Assembly (NCBI RefSeq): GCF_001476655.1
Contig: NZ_LDRT01000001.1
Coordinates: 1-58,064, forward strand
Direction: 5' to 3'
Length of the DNA stretch: 58,064 nucleotides
From: Microbacterium testaceum
GTDB lineage: Bacteria; Actinomycetota; Actinomycetes; Actinomycetales; Microbacteriaceae
Every line of letters starts with the position of its first letter. The first letter of the stretch is position 1. Of this stretch, positions 16,715 through 26,476 are shown piece by piece. The notes under the pieces are model-generated. The model searched no databases. It had not been told where the DNA came from and saw only the letters and a list, made by a program, of their open reading frames with translations. Both the position numbers and the translations under genes were made by a program.

Positions 16715-19438
16715 ATGGCTCGAACCTCGTCCCCCTCCGGCGGTCGCGCCCCCGCGAAGGGGACGCCGCGATCCAAAGCCGCGGCGCCGGCGCCGAAGCG
16801 CTCGGCCCCCGCGCCCAAGCGCTATGTCGACGAGCCCGAAAAACCGTCGATCGCCGTGCGGGCGTGGATGGCGGTCGCACACGGCGTGGGAGGAATGTTC
16901 CGTGCCTTCGGCCTCGAGAACCTCGAGCGCGACCAGCGGCGCGATGGTTTCCCGTTCTTCCTCGTGGTCCTCGCTGTCGTCGGTGCGGTGGTCGAGTGGT
17001 TCTTCATCGGCAACGACGTGGCGGCGGTCATCAGCGCCTACAGCTTCGGTGCTCTCGTCGGCCGCGTGGCTTTCGTCCTGCCCGTGCTGCTCCTGCTGCT
17101 GGCGGGCTGGCTCTTCCGCCATCCGGCGTCCGTCCACGACAACGGCCGCGTCGGGATCGGGTGGGCTCTCTTCATCATCACGGTGGCCGGTTTCTGCCAT
17201 GTCGCCGGAGACCGTCCTGTCCCGTCCAACGGCGGACTGCCCGTGCTCAGCCTGGCGGGCGGTCTCGCCGGCTGGATCGTGGGAGAGCCCCTCGCCCTCC
17301 TGCTGACGAATGTCGGCGCGTATATCGCCCTGTCTCTGCTCGCGCTGCTGAGCATCCTGATCCTCACCAAGACCCCGCCGAACCGGATCGGCCGTCGTCT
17401 CGGTGACCTGTACGCCTGGATGTTCGGGGTCGAGCGCACCGAGTCCTCCGAGACGACGACGAAGGTGTTGCCGGCCGCTGAGGACGACGACGACGAACCC
17501 TCCGAGAAGTCGCTGCCGTGGTGGCGACGGAACAAGTCCGGTCGTGAAGAAGACGTCGACGGGTCGCTCGGATCCGACGACCTCACCGAACTGCTCACCC
17601 CGGGTACGCCGCAGGGGGGCTTCGAGTCGCCCGTCGTCGCGCCCGAGCAGGTCACCGCGCCCGTGCGGCCACTGTCTCCGCCGCCTGCACCCGAGGCCCT
17701 CACCGAGGTCTTCGACGCCGGCACTCTCGCGAAGGCCGCGAGCGGACGCGGACTCCACGACGACTCGCCCGTCGACGACGTTCCCGACGACGACCTGCCC
17801 GGTATCTCGGGTCTCGGCGGCGACAACGCGGGTGCTCCGCCGTCCGCCAACTATCGCCTCCCCGCGGTGACCGCCCTCGCCACGGGTACCCCGCCGAAGG
17901 CTCGCTCCGCCGCGAACGACGCCGTCGTGAAGGCGATCGAGAGCGTCATGGAGCAGTTCAAGGTCGACGCGCGCGTCACCGGCTTCTCGCGCGGACCGAC
18001 CGTCACCCAGTACGAGATCGAGGTCGGCCCGGGCGTCAAGGTCGAGCGCATCACGGCGCTCACCAACAACATCGCTTATGCGGTCGCCTCGAACGAAGTG
18101 CGCATCCTCGCCCCCATCCCGGGCAAGAGCGCAATCGGCGTCGAGATCCCGAACGCGGACCGCGAGATCGTCACTCTCGGTGACATCCTCCGGTCGGATG
18201 CGGCGACGTCCTCGACCCACCCGATGACCATCGGCGTCGGTAAAGACGTGGGCGGTGGCTTCGTCGTCGCCAACCTCGCGAAGATGCCCCACCTGCTCGT
18301 GGCGGGTTCGACCGGCTCGGGTAAGTCGAGCTTCGTGAACTCGATGATCACGAGCCTGCTCATGCGGGCCAAGCCATCGGACGTGCGCATGGTGCTCATC
18401 GATCCCAAGCGCGTGGAGCTGACGTCGTACGCCGGTGTTCCCCACCTCATCACCCCCATCATCACCAACCCGAAGAAGGCCGCCGAGGCGCTGCAGTGGG
18501 TCGTGAAAGAGATGGACATGCGCTACGACGACCTGGCGTCGTTCGGATTCCGGCACATCGACGACTTCAACAGGGCGGTCGTGGCCGGGGAGATCCAGCT
18601 GCCCGCCGGCAGCGAGCGTGTTCTCAAGCCCTATCCCTACCTGTTGGTCGTGGTCGACGAGCTCGCCGACCTCATGATGGTCGCGCCGCGTGACGTCGAG
18701 GACTCGATCGTCCGCATCACGCAGCTCGCCCGCGCGAGCGGCATCCACCTCGTCCTGGCGACCCAACGTCCGTCGGTCGACGTGGTCACCGGACTCATCA
18801 AGGCCAACGTCCCGTCGCGTCTCGCGTTCGCCGTGACGAGCGTCACCGATTCGCGGGTCATCCTCGACCAGCCCGGTGCCGACCGCCTGATCGGTCAGGG
18901 CGATGGCCTCTTCCTCCCGATGGGGGCGTCCAAAGCCGTCCGCGTCCAGGGTGCCTGGGTGAGCGAGCAAGAGATCGAGAAGGTCGTCGCACACGTCACG
19001 CAGCAGGCGCGGCCCGAGTACCGTTCCGACGTGCAGGCCGCGGCCGAGAAGAAAGAGATCGACGCCGACATCGGCGACGACCTCGAGCTTCTGCTCGCGG
19101 CGGCCGAGCTCGTCGTCTCGACGCAGTTCGGTTCGACCTCCATGCTGCAGCGCAAGCTCCGCGTCGGGTTCGCCAAGGCCGGACGGCTCATGGACCTCCT
19201 CGAGTCTCGCGAGATCGTCGGGCCGTCCGAGGGGTCCAAAGCCCGCGACGTGCTCGTCACGAACGAGCAGCTTCCCGCTGTGCTGGCGAAGCTCCGCGGC
19301 GACGATGTTCCCGCCGCCGCGGTCGCGGACGACGACCGGTACGGGGCGGATCCGATCGAAGCGCAGTTCGAGGGTGTTCCCGTCGCCGATGACGACGAGG
19401 GTTCCGAGGACGCCTGGCAGTTGACGGGCCGCGACTGA
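16715..19438 (+). CDS. ftsK: DNA translocase FtsK/SpoIIIE
   Basis: 907 residues. Basic Pro/Ala-rich N-terminus, about four or five transmembrane helices (residues 85-215), an acidic linker, then the RecA-like motor with Walker [16 protein letters not shown] (about residue 530) and Walker [14 protein letters not shown] (about 645). The C-terminal gamma winged helix ([33 protein letters not shown], about 795-830) is the domain that reads KOPS motifs for direction. Clears chromosomes from the division septum. Its stop overlaps the pgsA ATG by one base. Confidence 0.96.
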   Translation: MARTSSPSGGRAPAKGTPRSKAAAPAPKRSAPAPKRYVDEPEKPSIAVRAWMAVAHGVGGMFRAFGLENLERDQRRDGFPFFLVVLAVVGAVVEWFFIGNDVAAVISAYSFGALVGRVAFVLPVLLLLLAGWLFRHPASVHDNGRVGIGWALFIITVAGFCHVAGDRPVPSNGGLPVLSLAGGLAGWIVGEPLALLLTNVGAYIALSLLALLSILILTKTPPNRIGRRLGDLYAWMFGVERTESSETTTKVLPAAEDDDDEPSEKSLPWWRRNKSGREEDVDGSLGSDDLTELLTPGTPQGGFESPVVAPEQVTAPVRPLSPPPAPEALTEVFDAGTLAKAASGRGLHDDSPVDDVPDDDLPGISGLGGDNAGAPPSANYRLPAVTALATGTPPKARSAANDAVVKAIESVMEQFKVDARVTGFSRGPTVTQYEIEVGPGVKVERITALTNNIAYAVASNEVRILAPIPGKSAIGVEIPNADREIVTLGDILRSDAATSSTHPMTIGVGKDVGGGFVVANLAKMPHLLVAGSTGSGKSSFVNSMITSLLMRAKPSDVRMVLIDPKRVELTSYAGVPHLITPIITNPKKAAEALQWVVKEMDMRYDDLASFGFRHIDDFNRAVVAGEIQLPAGSERVLKPYPYLLVVVDELADLMMVAPRDVEDSIVRITQLARASGIHLVLATQRPSVDVVTGLIKANVPSRLAFAVTSVTDSRVILDQPGADRLIGQGDGLFLPMGASKAVRVQGAWVSEQEIEKVVAHVTQQARPEYRSDVQAAAEKKEIDADIGDDLELLLAAAELVVSTQFGSTSMLQRKLRVGFAKAGRLMDLLESREIVGPSEGSKARDVLVTNEQLPAVLAKLRGDDVPAAAVADDDRYGADPIEAQFEGVPVADDDEGSEDAWQLTGRD

Positions 19439-20025
19439 TGGCCGTGCACCGCCAGCTTCCGAATGCGATCACGATCGCGCGCATCCTGTGCGCCCCGGTG
19501 TTCCTCTGGATGCTCCTGGCCGACGGGGGCGCGGGCGGTGCGCTGCGATGGGCTGCGGGCGTCGTCTTCATCGTCGCCATCGCGACCGATGGGATCGACG
19601 GGTACATCGCACGCAAGTACGACATCGTCAGCGACCTGGGCAAGCTCCTGGACCCGATCGCCGACAAAGCCCTCACGGGGGTCGCGTTCGTGGGTCTGTC
19701 GATCCTCGGCGAGTTGGACTGGTGGGTGACGATCGTGGTGCTCGTCCGCGAGGTCGGGATCACGGTCTACCGCTTCATGGTGGTCAGCGATCACGTGCTC
19801 GCCGCGGCGTGGATGGGCAAGCTCAAGACCGTGGCGCAGGCCGTCGCGCTCTCGATCGCGCTTCTGCCCTTCGCGAGCCTCTCGGATGCCGCCGGCTGGC
19901 AGGCCACGGTGTGGTGGGCCGGCGTGGTGACGATGACGATCGCGGTGATCCTCACGATCGCTTCCGGTCTCGACTACGTCGTGACGGAGGTGCGGGCAGC
20001 GCGCACAGCACGGAGGGCACGATGA
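19438..20025 (+). CDS. pgsA: CDP-diacylglycerol-glycerol-3-phosphate 3-phosphatidyltransferase
   Basis: Makes phosphatidylglycerophosphate for PG and cardiolipin at the membrane. 195 residues with several transmembrane helices and the CDP-alcohol phosphotransferase motif DGIDGYIARKYDIVSDLGKL...D-x3-D (DGxDGxxAR...GxxxDxxxD). Begins in the ftsK stop codon and overlaps cinA by ATGA, so ftsK-pgsA-cinA is one coupled operon. Confidence 0.95.
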   Translation: MAVHRQLPNAITIARILCAPVFLWMLLADGGAGGALRWAAGVVFIVAIATDGIDGYIARKYDIVSDLGKLLDPIADKALTGVAFVGLSILGELDWWVTIVVLVREVGITVYRFMVVSDHVLAAAWMGKLKTVAQAVALSIALLPFASLSDAAGWQATVWWAGVVTMTIAVILTIASGLDYVVTEVRAARTARRAR

Positions 20026-20549
20026 GCCACGGCATCCCCGAAGACTTCGACGAGACACTCATCAGCGATCCGCGCGAGAGCGCCGCGATGCTGCTCGACC
20101 GTCTGGCCGAACTCGGCTGGACCGTCGCCGTCGCCGAATCGCTCACGGGCGGTCTGGTGGTCTCCTCCCTGGTCGATGTCCCCGGTGCATCGCGGGTGGT
20201 CCGCGGGGGAGTGGTGGCGTACGCGACCGACGTGAAACAGAGCGTCCTCGGCGTCGACGCCGCGCTCCTCGAGGCGCACGGAGCAGTACACCCTCGCGTA
20301 GCCCGTCAGATGGCGCGGGGGGTGCGCGACGTCCTCGGACGCGATGGGATGCCCGCCGACGTCGGAGTGGCGACCACGGGCGTCGCCGGCCCCGATACGC
20401 AGGACGGACACGTCGTGGGAACGGTGCACATCGGCGTCTCGACGCCCCTGGGAACCAGCGTCGACTCCCTCGTCATCGCGGGAGACCGTGAACGCATTCG
20501 CCGGGAAGCCGCTCGCATCGCGCTCCGGCGGACCCTCGCTGCCCTGTGA
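20022..20549 (+). CDS. cinA: CinA C-terminal domain protein (nicotinamide-nucleotide amidohydrolase type)
   Basis: 175 residues matching only the C-terminal domain of CinA (PncC), which deamidates nicotinamide mononucleotide in NAD recycling. Key segments: VAVAESLTGGLVVSSLVDVPGAS, GGVVAYATDVKQSVLGVD and TTGVAGPDTQDGHVVGTVHIG. The MoaB-like N-terminal domain is absent, as usual for actinobacterial versions. ATG 20022 overlaps the pgsA stop. Confidence 0.93.
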   Translation: MSHGIPEDFDETLISDPRESAAMLLDRLAELGWTVAVAESLTGGLVVSSLVDVPGASRVVRGGVVAYATDVKQSVLGVDAALLEAHGAVHPRVARQMARGVRDVLGRDGMPADVGVATTGVAGPDTQDGHVVGTVHIGVSTPLGTSVDSLVIAGDRERIRREAARIALRRTLAAL

Positions 20550-20647
20550 GAACCGTCTCGGGGCGCACGGGTCGAGAACGCGGGAACAAATGATGACATA
20601 GATCGGTTTTGCATAGCGATTCCCATCCAGTGCCCAGCGCGCGGCAT

Positions 20648-20653
20648 TAGGGT
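20648..20653 (+). promoter_or_regulatory. Leaderless -10 box of the clgR upstream ORF
   Basis: TAGGGT, 6 nt, then ATG 20660 of a 15-codon ORF that precedes clgR. No good -35 is visible. Confidence 0.45.
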
Positions 20654-20659
20654 GACCAC

Positions 20660-20707
20660 ATGGTGTTGTACGGTTGTCCACTCGGACAGCGTCGGAATCA
20701 GCAGTGA
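20660..20707 (+). CDS. 15-codon leaderless upstream ORF of clgR
   Basis: MVLYGCPLGQRRNQQ then TGA. The ATG is 6 nt behind a TAGGGT -10 box, the same geometry as confirmed gene starts nearby. The stop codon TGA (20705-20707) overlaps the GAGGAGGGG Shine-Dalgarno sequence of clgR. Ribosomes ending here would sit on that site, suggesting translational coupling or interference. No homology is claimed; the peptide may matter only by being translated. Confidence 0.45.
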   Translation: MVLYGCPLGQRRNQQ

Positions 20708-20720
20708 GGAGGGGCCCAAA

Positions 20721-21029
20721 ATGATCCTGGTTCGTCAAGAGATCGGCGAAGTCCTGCGTGACCTCCGCCAGCAGAAGGGTCGTACCCTCCGTCAGGTCGC
20801 CAGCCGCGCAAGCGTGGCCCTCGGCTACCTCAGCGAGGTGGAACGCGGCCAGAAGGAAGCGTCGAGCGAGATCCTCGCCTCGGTCGCGGAAGCCCTCGAC
20901 GTTCCCATCTCGTCGATCATGCGTGAGGTCGGAGACCGCCTCTCGGTGCTCGAGGGCCTGCAGACCTTCCCCGACGTCGTCCCTGACGACCTCGTGGCCG
21001 AGGTCGAGCCCGAGCTCTCGCTGCGCTGA
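20721..21029 (+). CDS. clgR: ClgR-type XRE family transcriptional regulator
   Basis: 102 residues, almost entirely one helix-turn-helix domain: IGEVLRDLRQQKGRTLRQVASRASVALGYLSEVERGQKEASSEILASVAEAL. The length and sequence match actinobacterial ClgR, an activator of clp protease genes and, in Corynebacterium, of recA-recX-related and other stress genes. GAGGAGGGG lies 6 nt before ATG 20721, so this start is firm. It sits upstream of DUF3046-recA-recX. ClgR in relatives is itself degraded by Clp. Confidence 0.92.
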   Translation: MILVRQEIGEVLRDLRQQKGRTLRQVASRASVALGYLSEVERGQKEASSEILASVAEALDVPISSIMREVGDRLSVLEGLQTFPDVVPDDLVAEVEPELSLR

Positions 21030-21047
21030 TCCCTCCCCGTCGACCGC

Positions 21048-21272
21048 ATGCGTCGTAGTGAATTCGACCGTGCCGTCGCCGACGAGTTCGGCGCGCGCGG
21101 TGGCTCTTTGATGACCGACCTCGTTCTCTCGGCCGTCGGCGGGCGCACCCCCGCCGAGGCTCTCTCCGCCGGGGCGGATCCGCGCGAGGTGTGGCTCGCG
21201 CTGTGCGCGGAGACGGATGTCCCCCTGGAGAGGCGTTACGGCGTCGGACGGCTCGATCCTCGCCGTCGCTGA
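21048..21272 (+). CDS. DUF3046 protein
   Basis: 74 residues (MRRSEFDRAVADEFG..RGGSLMTDLVL...G.TPAEAL..G.DPREVWLALC.E..VP..R..G). This small family is found immediately upstream of recA in most actinobacteria. Function unknown. It lies 18 nt after clgR and may be cotranscribed with it. Confidence 0.9.
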   Translation: MRRSEFDRAVADEFGARGGSLMTDLVLSAVGGRTPAEALSAGADPREVWLALCAETDVPLERRYGVGRLDPRRR

Positions 21273-21371
21273 GGCGTGATCGCACGACCCGCCGCCGCCG
21301 CCGTACGCGAGTGGCCAATGCCTGGCCCTGCCGAAGGTTTCGGGGGTGGAGGACTTTTTTCCGGCGTGTCA

Positions 21372-21387
21372 TCGAATCTTCGTTCGA
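21372..21387. promoter_or_regulatory. LexA (SOS) box of recA
   Basis: TCGAATCTTCGTTCGA matches the actinobacterial/Gram-positive SOS box TCGAAC-N4-GTTCGA with one mismatch. It lies 8 nt upstream of the TAGGCT -10 box and covers the -35 position, so bound LexA would block recA transcription. lexA is at 35601-36290. Confidence 0.85.
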
Positions 21388-21395
21388 TGAGCGCG

Positions 21396-21401
21396 TAGGC
21401 T
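21396..21401 (+). promoter_or_regulatory. recA -10 box
   Basis: TAGGCT, 8 nt downstream of the SOS box. Confidence 0.5.
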
Positions 21402-21585
21402 CCTGCACATCGGAGTTCTTCGCTGATCCGTCCCCGTTCGGCGGGCTTCCCGAAACCAATGTCGGAGGCCCTCTCTAACGTGGATGACGTCGAACGACAC
21501 TCTGAACGCCTTGTCGGGCGTCCCCACCGTCGGTGCGGAGCGCGACAGCCTATAGGCGACGGAACGCGAGAAGAAAGAAGACGTC

Positions 21586-22638
21586 ATGCCCTCACCCGCA
21601 GAGCGCGAGAAGGCCCTCGAGTCGGCCCTTGCGCAGATCGACCGGCAGTTCGGAAAGGGCTCGGTCATGCGACTGGGGAGCGACGACCGCGCCCCGATCG
21701 AGACCATCCCCACCGGCTCCGTCGCCCTCGACGTGGCCCTCGGCATCGGCGGTCTTCCTCGCGGCCGCATCATCGAGATCTACGGGCCTGAATCCTCCGG
21801 TAAGACCACCCTCACGCTGCACGCCATCGCCAACGCGCAGCGGGCCGGCGGTATCGCGGCGTTCATCGACGCCGAGCACGCGCTCGACCCCGAGTACGCG
21901 AAGAAGCTCGGCGTCGACATCGACGCGCTGCTCGTGTCGCAGCCCGACACGGGGGAGCAGGCGCTCGAGATCGCCGACATGCTCATCCGCTCGGGCGCGA
22001 TCGACCTGGTCGTGATCGACTCGGTCGCCGCCCTCGTCCCCGAAGCCGAGATCAAGGGTGAGATGGGTGATTCGCACGTCGGCTTGCAGGCTCGTCTGAT
22101 GTCGCAGGCGTTGCGCAAGCTCACCGGTGGCCTCAACACGACCAAGACCACCGCGATCTTCATCAACCAGCTGCGCGAGAAGATCGGTGTGTTCTTCGGA
22201 TCCCCCGAGACCACCGCCGGCGGAAAGGCGCTGAAGTTCTACGCGTCGGTTCGACTCGACATCCGTCGCATCGAGACGTTGAAGGACGGCACCGAGGCCG
22301 TCGGTAACCGCACTCGCGTCAAGGTCGTGAAGAACAAGATGGCGCCCCCGTTCAAGCAGGCCGAGTTCGACATCCTCTACGGCGTCGGCATCTCTCGTGA
22401 AGGAAGCCTGATCGACTTCGGTGTCGAGCATGGCATCGTCAAGAAGTCGGGTGCGTGGTACACCTACGAGGGCGAACAGCTCGGCCAGGGGAAAGAGAAC
22501 GCCCGAAACTTCCTCATCAAGAACGCGGACGTGGCGGCCGAGATCGAGTCGAAGATCAAGAACAAGCTCGGCATCGGCGCTCCGGCTGCTCCGGCCGAGC
22601 CCGCGGCCGACGAACTCGCGGCTCGCCGCCCGGCCTGA
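21586..22638 (+). CDS. recA: Recombinase RecA
   Basis: 350 residues. Strand-exchange ATPase and SOS co-protease. Walker [14 protein letters not shown] (about residue 65), Walker [13 protein letters not shown], loop L2 region [32 protein letters not shown], and the C-terminal domain with [13 protein letters not shown]; the tail is Ala/Pro-rich. Preceded by an SOS box, overlapping recX through TGATG. Confidence 0.98.
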   Translation: MPSPAEREKALESALAQIDRQFGKGSVMRLGSDDRAPIETIPTGSVALDVALGIGGLPRGRIIEIYGPESSGKTTLTLHAIANAQRAGGIAAFIDAEHALDPEYAKKLGVDIDALLVSQPDTGEQALEIADMLIRSGAIDLVVIDSVAALVPEAEIKGEMGDSHVGLQARLMSQALRKLTGGLNTTKTTAIFINQLREKIGVFFGSPETTAGGKALKFYASVRLDIRRIETLKDGTEAVGNRTRVKVVKNKMAPPFKQAEFDILYGVGISREGSLIDFGVEHGIVKKSGAWYTYEGEQLGQGKENARNFLIKNADVAAEIESKIKNKLGIGAPAAPAEPAADELAARRPA

Positions 22639-23594
22639 TGATCGACGGACAGCGCCCGGGTCGTCATCGCGGACAGTCGTCCGTCGATGGCGACCCCGGG
22701 GCCGCTCAAGACGACGTCGGAGACAACGCCCTGGCACCCGTCATTCCGCTTTTCGGGAGTGGTCGGTCCCGTTCCACGGGGGAGCGCGACGCCGGGGACG
22801 CGACGCCGTCGGCGATCGTCGACGCGGGCGCGCGTTTCGGACGTTCCTCGACCGTCGACGAGAGCCTGAGGTCCGGGCATCCCTCGACCTTCGGTCGGGG
22901 CGGCTTCGACCAGCACACCCCGCTCCGGGGCGACATGGGCGGGCCTGCCGACGCCGGGTACGACGCGGTTGCCCACGATGCCGCTGCATACGACGACGCG
23001 ACGTACGACGACGCGACGTACGACGACGCGACGGACAAAGACGGGTATGACGGCGTTGCGGCTGCCCGAGATGATGTGCGTGAGCGCGCCGAGACCCTGC
23101 TGCTTCGCAAACTGCGGTCCCGCTCGCTGTCGATCTCCGAGGCGCGTTCGGTCATCCGCGAGGTGCAGGGAGCCGACGAGGTCGTGATCACCGAGCTGAT
23201 CGACCGCTTCGTCGACCTCGGCTACCTCGATGACGCGGTGTTCGCGGAGCAGCTCGTCCTCTCCGCGGTCGAGCGGCGCGGTGAAGGGCGCCGCGCGGTG
23301 GCCTCGACGTTGATGAAGCGCGGAATCCCCCGTGATATCGCAGACGCCGCCCTTGCCGAGATGCCCGATGACGACGCGGAGCGCGCGCTCGAGTTCGCCC
23401 GCAGCAAGGCTCGCGGCATCGGCGGCAAAGACGACGATGCGGCTCTCCGGCGTCTGGCAGGTCAGCTCGCCCGTCGAGGGTATCCGTCATCCATTGCGCT
23501 GTCAGCGGCGCGGCAGGCTCTGCGGGAGGTGGGCGTCGGGCGTTCCCGGCCCGTTCGACCGATGTCGGGAGTGCGCTTCACTCCCGACGAGTAG
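22638..23594 (+). CDS. recX: Regulatory protein RecX with long N-terminal extension
   Basis: 318 residues. The C-terminal 170 form the three-helix repeats of RecX ([61 protein letters not shown]), which binds RecA filaments and limits recombination. The N-terminal 140 residues are low-complexity, acidic and Tyr/Asp/Ala-rich, including three exact 15-bp repeats coding YDDAT. Typical RecX proteins are 150-270 residues. It starts in the recA stop codon; a later start such as the ATG at about 22935 would drop part of the extension. Confidence 0.92.
   Translation: MIDGQRPGRHRGQSSVDGDPGAAQDDVGDNALAPVIPLFGSGRSRSTGERDAGDATPSAIVDAGARFGRSSTVDESLRSGHPSTFGRGGFDQHTPLRGDMGGPADAGYDAVAHDAAAYDDATYDDATYDDATDKDGYDGVAAARDDVRERAETLLLRKLRSRSLSISEARSVIREVQGADEVVITELIDRFVDLGYLDDAVFAEQLVLSAVERRGEGRRAVASTLMKRGIPRDIADAALAEMPDDDAERALEFARSKARGIGGKDDDAALRRLAGQLARRGYPSSIALSAARQALREVGVGRSRPVRPMSGVRFTPDE
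22989..23033 (+). repeat. Three exact 15-bp tandem repeats inside recX
   Basis: tacgacgacgcgacg occurs three times head to tail; encodes YDDAT x3. In-frame repeat number could vary between strains. Confidence 0.9.
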
Positions 23595-23686
23595 GGCCCC
23601 GCGGCCTCCGTCCGGTCGGCTCCGGCACGCGGGTCTCGCGCACGAGGCTGAGGGCGCGGCCTCGTGGACGCTCGAGTCACCCCGGG

Positions 23687-26275
23687 TCACGCGCGGGACT
23701 GCCGGTTCTCCCACTGCGCGACCAGCCGCCCGAGTTCGCTGCGCGACGCGCCGCCGATCTTCGCCCGCGCCTGGTAGACGTGCGACTCGACCGTCCGAAC
23801 GGACAGATAGAGCCGCTTCGCGATCTCCCGGTTCGTGTGGCCCTGCTCGACGAGGAGGGCGATCTCCCTCTCACGCCGGGTGAGTTCGTTCAGCGCCGGC
23901 AGGTCCCCAGGCGGCGTGTGCGACGGCAATCGCGACAACCGCCCCAGCCGCACGCCGTCGATGGCCTCCTCCGCCGACCAGAGGGGAGGCAGCCGCAGAC
24001 CCTCGGCCGCCTCGTGGACATCGCCGGCATCCCAGGCGTCGAGCCGACGACGAAGCTCGACGGCCAGGGGCAGATCGCTCGTCCGCAGGAGTTCGCGAAG
24101 CTCCTCGGTCTCCCATCCGGTGATGCTTCGCAGCACGACCAGCCGGAAGAGGTCCCGAATCCGGATCGCGGGAACCTCGTGTTCGGCCGACAGCCTCGCC
24201 GCGGTCTGCGCGGTCGCGCGCGCCTCGTCGATTCGCCCCTCGGCCATGAGCACGGTGGTCTCGACCGAGGTGCGCGCGTGGCGCACGTGCAGTTCGTCAC
24301 CCGTCTCGATCCGCGAGAGCAGCGTCCGGGCGTCCGCTGCCCTGCCGCCCGCCGCGAGGGCCTCCGCGAGACCGAGCTCCACAAGATCCGCGTCGGGTCC
24401 GGAGAGACAGCCGGCGGTCTTGGCTCGCACCGCCTCCCACTCGAGAAGGGCGTCGCCAGGCCTTCCCAGATTCGTATCGGCGACGGATGCGGTCACGCCC
24501 GCGATCGTCAACGCCACCGCGTCGTGTTCCCGGGCGGCCGTGGTGCGTTCTCCGGGAAGGCGCGCGGCCAGGGGGCCGCCGTCGGCTCCCGCCACCTGGT
24601 GGCTCGCAAGCATCACGAGAAGGGCGCTGAGCCGCTGCGTCGCTCCGATGTCCACCGGACGCTGGCGGGCGTCGAGCAGACGCTCGACCTCGTCGAAGTG
24701 CGTCCGCGCTCGTGCCCACCGACCGCGGAAGCTCTCAGCCATGCCGGCGCTCAGCCGGGCACGAAGGTGCGTCGCATTCCGCTCGGGCGACAGGGCCAGC
24801 GCACGCTCGGCGGCCTCGACGGCCCGGGCCCACGCGAACGACGCTCCCGTGCGCGCGGATTCGTCGAGGTGCCGTTCGATCTCGGCATCCGGGTCGCCCC
24901 TCGTCGCCGCGTAGAGCGGGACGGTCAGCCCTCGATCCGCGAGGACCGCCCGCAGGCGGGCGAGACGTCCGCGCCCCTCGTCGTCCAGGTCCTGGGGGGC
25001 GATCTCGTCGATCGTCATCGTGTCCGACCCGGTGCCCAGCTGCGCGAGCGCGAACGCGGCCTCCAGGCGCAGCTCGGGCGAGTCGACGGAGCGGAGCCCG
25101 CGGGCCGCATGGGCAGCGGCGTGGGCGGCGTCCGCGCGATCGTTGGCCTCCCGCGCGGCGTCCAGGGCGACACGAGAACGCAGCGCCGGCGATGCGGGCA
25201 CGTCCGGCGCCTCGTCATCGCCGCGATGCCACCTCTGGGCGATGGACACCGCCAGCGGAGTGCACCACCACTCGCCGTCGGCTTCGAGCATGCGCACGCC
25301 GGCCGCTGCGACGAGAGCGTCTATCCGCCGTGTGCCGAGCTGTCGTTCGGCTTCGCGAGCGATCGCCTCGTTCGCGGTCAGACGGCGCGCCGGACTGTCG
25401 TCGGAGTGCACGAGTCCCGCGGTGATGAGAGCTTCGATGCGCGTGTGCGAGACGAATCGCGTCGCGACCGAGAACTCGATATGGGGAATGCGGTCGAGGA
25501 AAGCGAGGCACTCCTGATCCGCTTCGGCGAGATCGCCGGTATGCAGCCTGAGGGCCACGGACAGCCGACTGTGCGGCGGGGTGTCGCGGATGGCGGCGAA
25601 GGGATCCCGGCCGGCCGCCACGGCACCGACCGCCTCGGCGACGAGCTCGCGCAGCAGTGTCCGGGAGCCGTCGGCCCGCCAGAGGATCGCGCCGCAGATC
25701 GTGGCATCCAGGGTCGACGCGCCCGGAAGGACGGCGAGGAGTCTCTCGCTGTCCGCGGGAGTCAGTTCCGAGAGGTCCAGGCGTCGCGCGAGACCGTCGA
25801 GCCACAGGCTGAGCATCGTCTGTCCCACGCCCGTCGTGTCCCCATCGACGCGGCGAGCCCGGGCGCGCGGAATGCGGAGCGTGGCGAGGAGCGTGACGCG
25901 GCCATCGGCCACGCACCGGGCGAGGAAGTGCGCGGAGTCGACGTCGAGGGCGTGGACGTCGTCGACGAGGACCACGACACCTTCGTCGGGGACACGGCCC
26001 CGGCGGAGGTCGATCATGCGGGGATCGCCCGCGGCGTCCACCGCTCCGAAGGGCACATCCGAGAGCACGGTGGACGGGCGCACGATGACAGGCGCGACGC
26101 CGTGCGTGGCGAGCTCTCGAACGACGGCGCGGAGGAGGTGGCTACGGCCGCTCCCTCGCGTTCCGGCGACGATCACCGATGTCGCGGTGAGGAGGGAGTC
26201 CGCGAGAGCCGCCGCGTCCCGATCCGCCCCGATGAGGGGTTCGGACCAGGATGTCCACGACGAGCCTTCCCTCAC
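23687..26275 (-). CDS. LuxR-type regulator with degenerate AAA ATPase domain
   Basis: 862 residues in the layout of large ATP-binding LuxR (LAL/MalT-like) regulators: N-terminal P-loop region, a helical TPR-like middle, and a C-terminal LuxR HTH ([47 protein letters not shown], described here as about residues 795-845). The P-loop reads [12 protein letters not shown], with Arg in place of the Walker A Lys; Walker [13 protein letters not shown] is intact. ATP hydrolysis may be lost. I chose GTG 26275 because AAGGAGAG lies 6 nt upstream; a GTG 30 nt earlier has no such site. It converges with recX. Target genes unknown. Confidence 0.88.
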   Translation of the reverse strand: MREGSSWTSWSEPLIGADRDAAALADSLLTATSVIVAGTRGSGRSHLLRAVVRELATHGVAPVIVRPSTVLSDVPFGAVDAAGDPRMIDLRRGRVPDEGVVVLVDDVHALDVDSAHFLARCVADGRVTLLATLRIPRARARRVDGDTTGVGQTMLSLWLDGLARRLDLSELTPADSERLLAVLPGASTLDATICGAILWRADGSRTLLRELVAEAVGAVAAGRDPFAAIRDTPPHSRLSVALRLHTGDLAEADQECLAFLDRIPHIEFSVATRFVSHTRIEALITAGLVHSDDSPARRLTANEAIAREAERQLGTRRIDALVAAAGVRMLEADGEWWCTPLAVSIAQRWHRGDDEAPDVPASPALRSRVALDAAREANDRADAAHAAAHAARGLRSVDSPELRLEAAFALAQLGTGSDTMTIDEIAPQDLDDEGRGRLARLRAVLADRGLTVPLYAATRGDPDAEIERHLDESARTGASFAWARAVEAAERALALSPERNATHLRARLSAGMAESFRGRWARARTHFDEVERLLDARQRPVDIGATQRLSALLVMLASHQVAGADGGPLAARLPGERTTAAREHDAVALTIAGVTASVADTNLGRPGDALLEWEAVRAKTAGCLSGPDADLVELGLAEALAAGGRAADARTLLSRIETGDELHVRHARTSVETTVLMAEGRIDEARATAQTAARLSAEHEVPAIRIRDLFRLVVLRSITGWETEELRELLRTSDLPLAVELRRRLDAWDAGDVHEAAEGLRLPPLWSAEEAIDGVRLGRLSRLPSHTPPGDLPALNELTRREREIALLVEQGHTNREIAKRLYLSVRTVESHVYQARAKIGGASRSELGRLVAQWENRQSRA

Positions 26276-26460
26276 AGAGCTCTCCTTCGCGGTGCGCCCG
26301 CGCACGCCGGACGAACGCGAGGGGCCCCCGCGTCGTTGTCAACCTATCGATGCGCCCCTGGCGATGTCCGGCCGTCGAACGCACACTTGCGCCCGATTCG
26401 CGAGGCGCCCGCCGCGGCGACGAAACCCCCTCGACGGGGGATGCCGAGACGACCGGCGCT

Positions 26461-26466
26461 TAGACT
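26461..26466 (+). promoter_or_regulatory. -10 box of miaB
   Basis: TAGACT 10 nt before ATG 26477; the leader would be only a few bases. Confidence 0.45.
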
Positions 26467-26476
26467 TGCACCCATC

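Larger units (their letters stand above)
21273..21585 (+). promoter_or_regulatory. recA promoter region and long leader
   Basis: 313 nt without a gene. It contains the SOS box (21372-21387), a TAGGCT -10 (21396-21401) and then about 180 nt of untranslated leader ending in an AAGAAAGAAG purine stretch before the recA ATG. I see no strong terminator hairpin in the leader. Confidence 0.6.

Noticed and set aside
23780..26476. About 900 open codons on the plus strand upstream of and in frame with miaB
   Set aside because: It is antisense to the LuxR-type gene; MiaB homology starts only after ATG 26477 and a -10 box lies just before that ATG.
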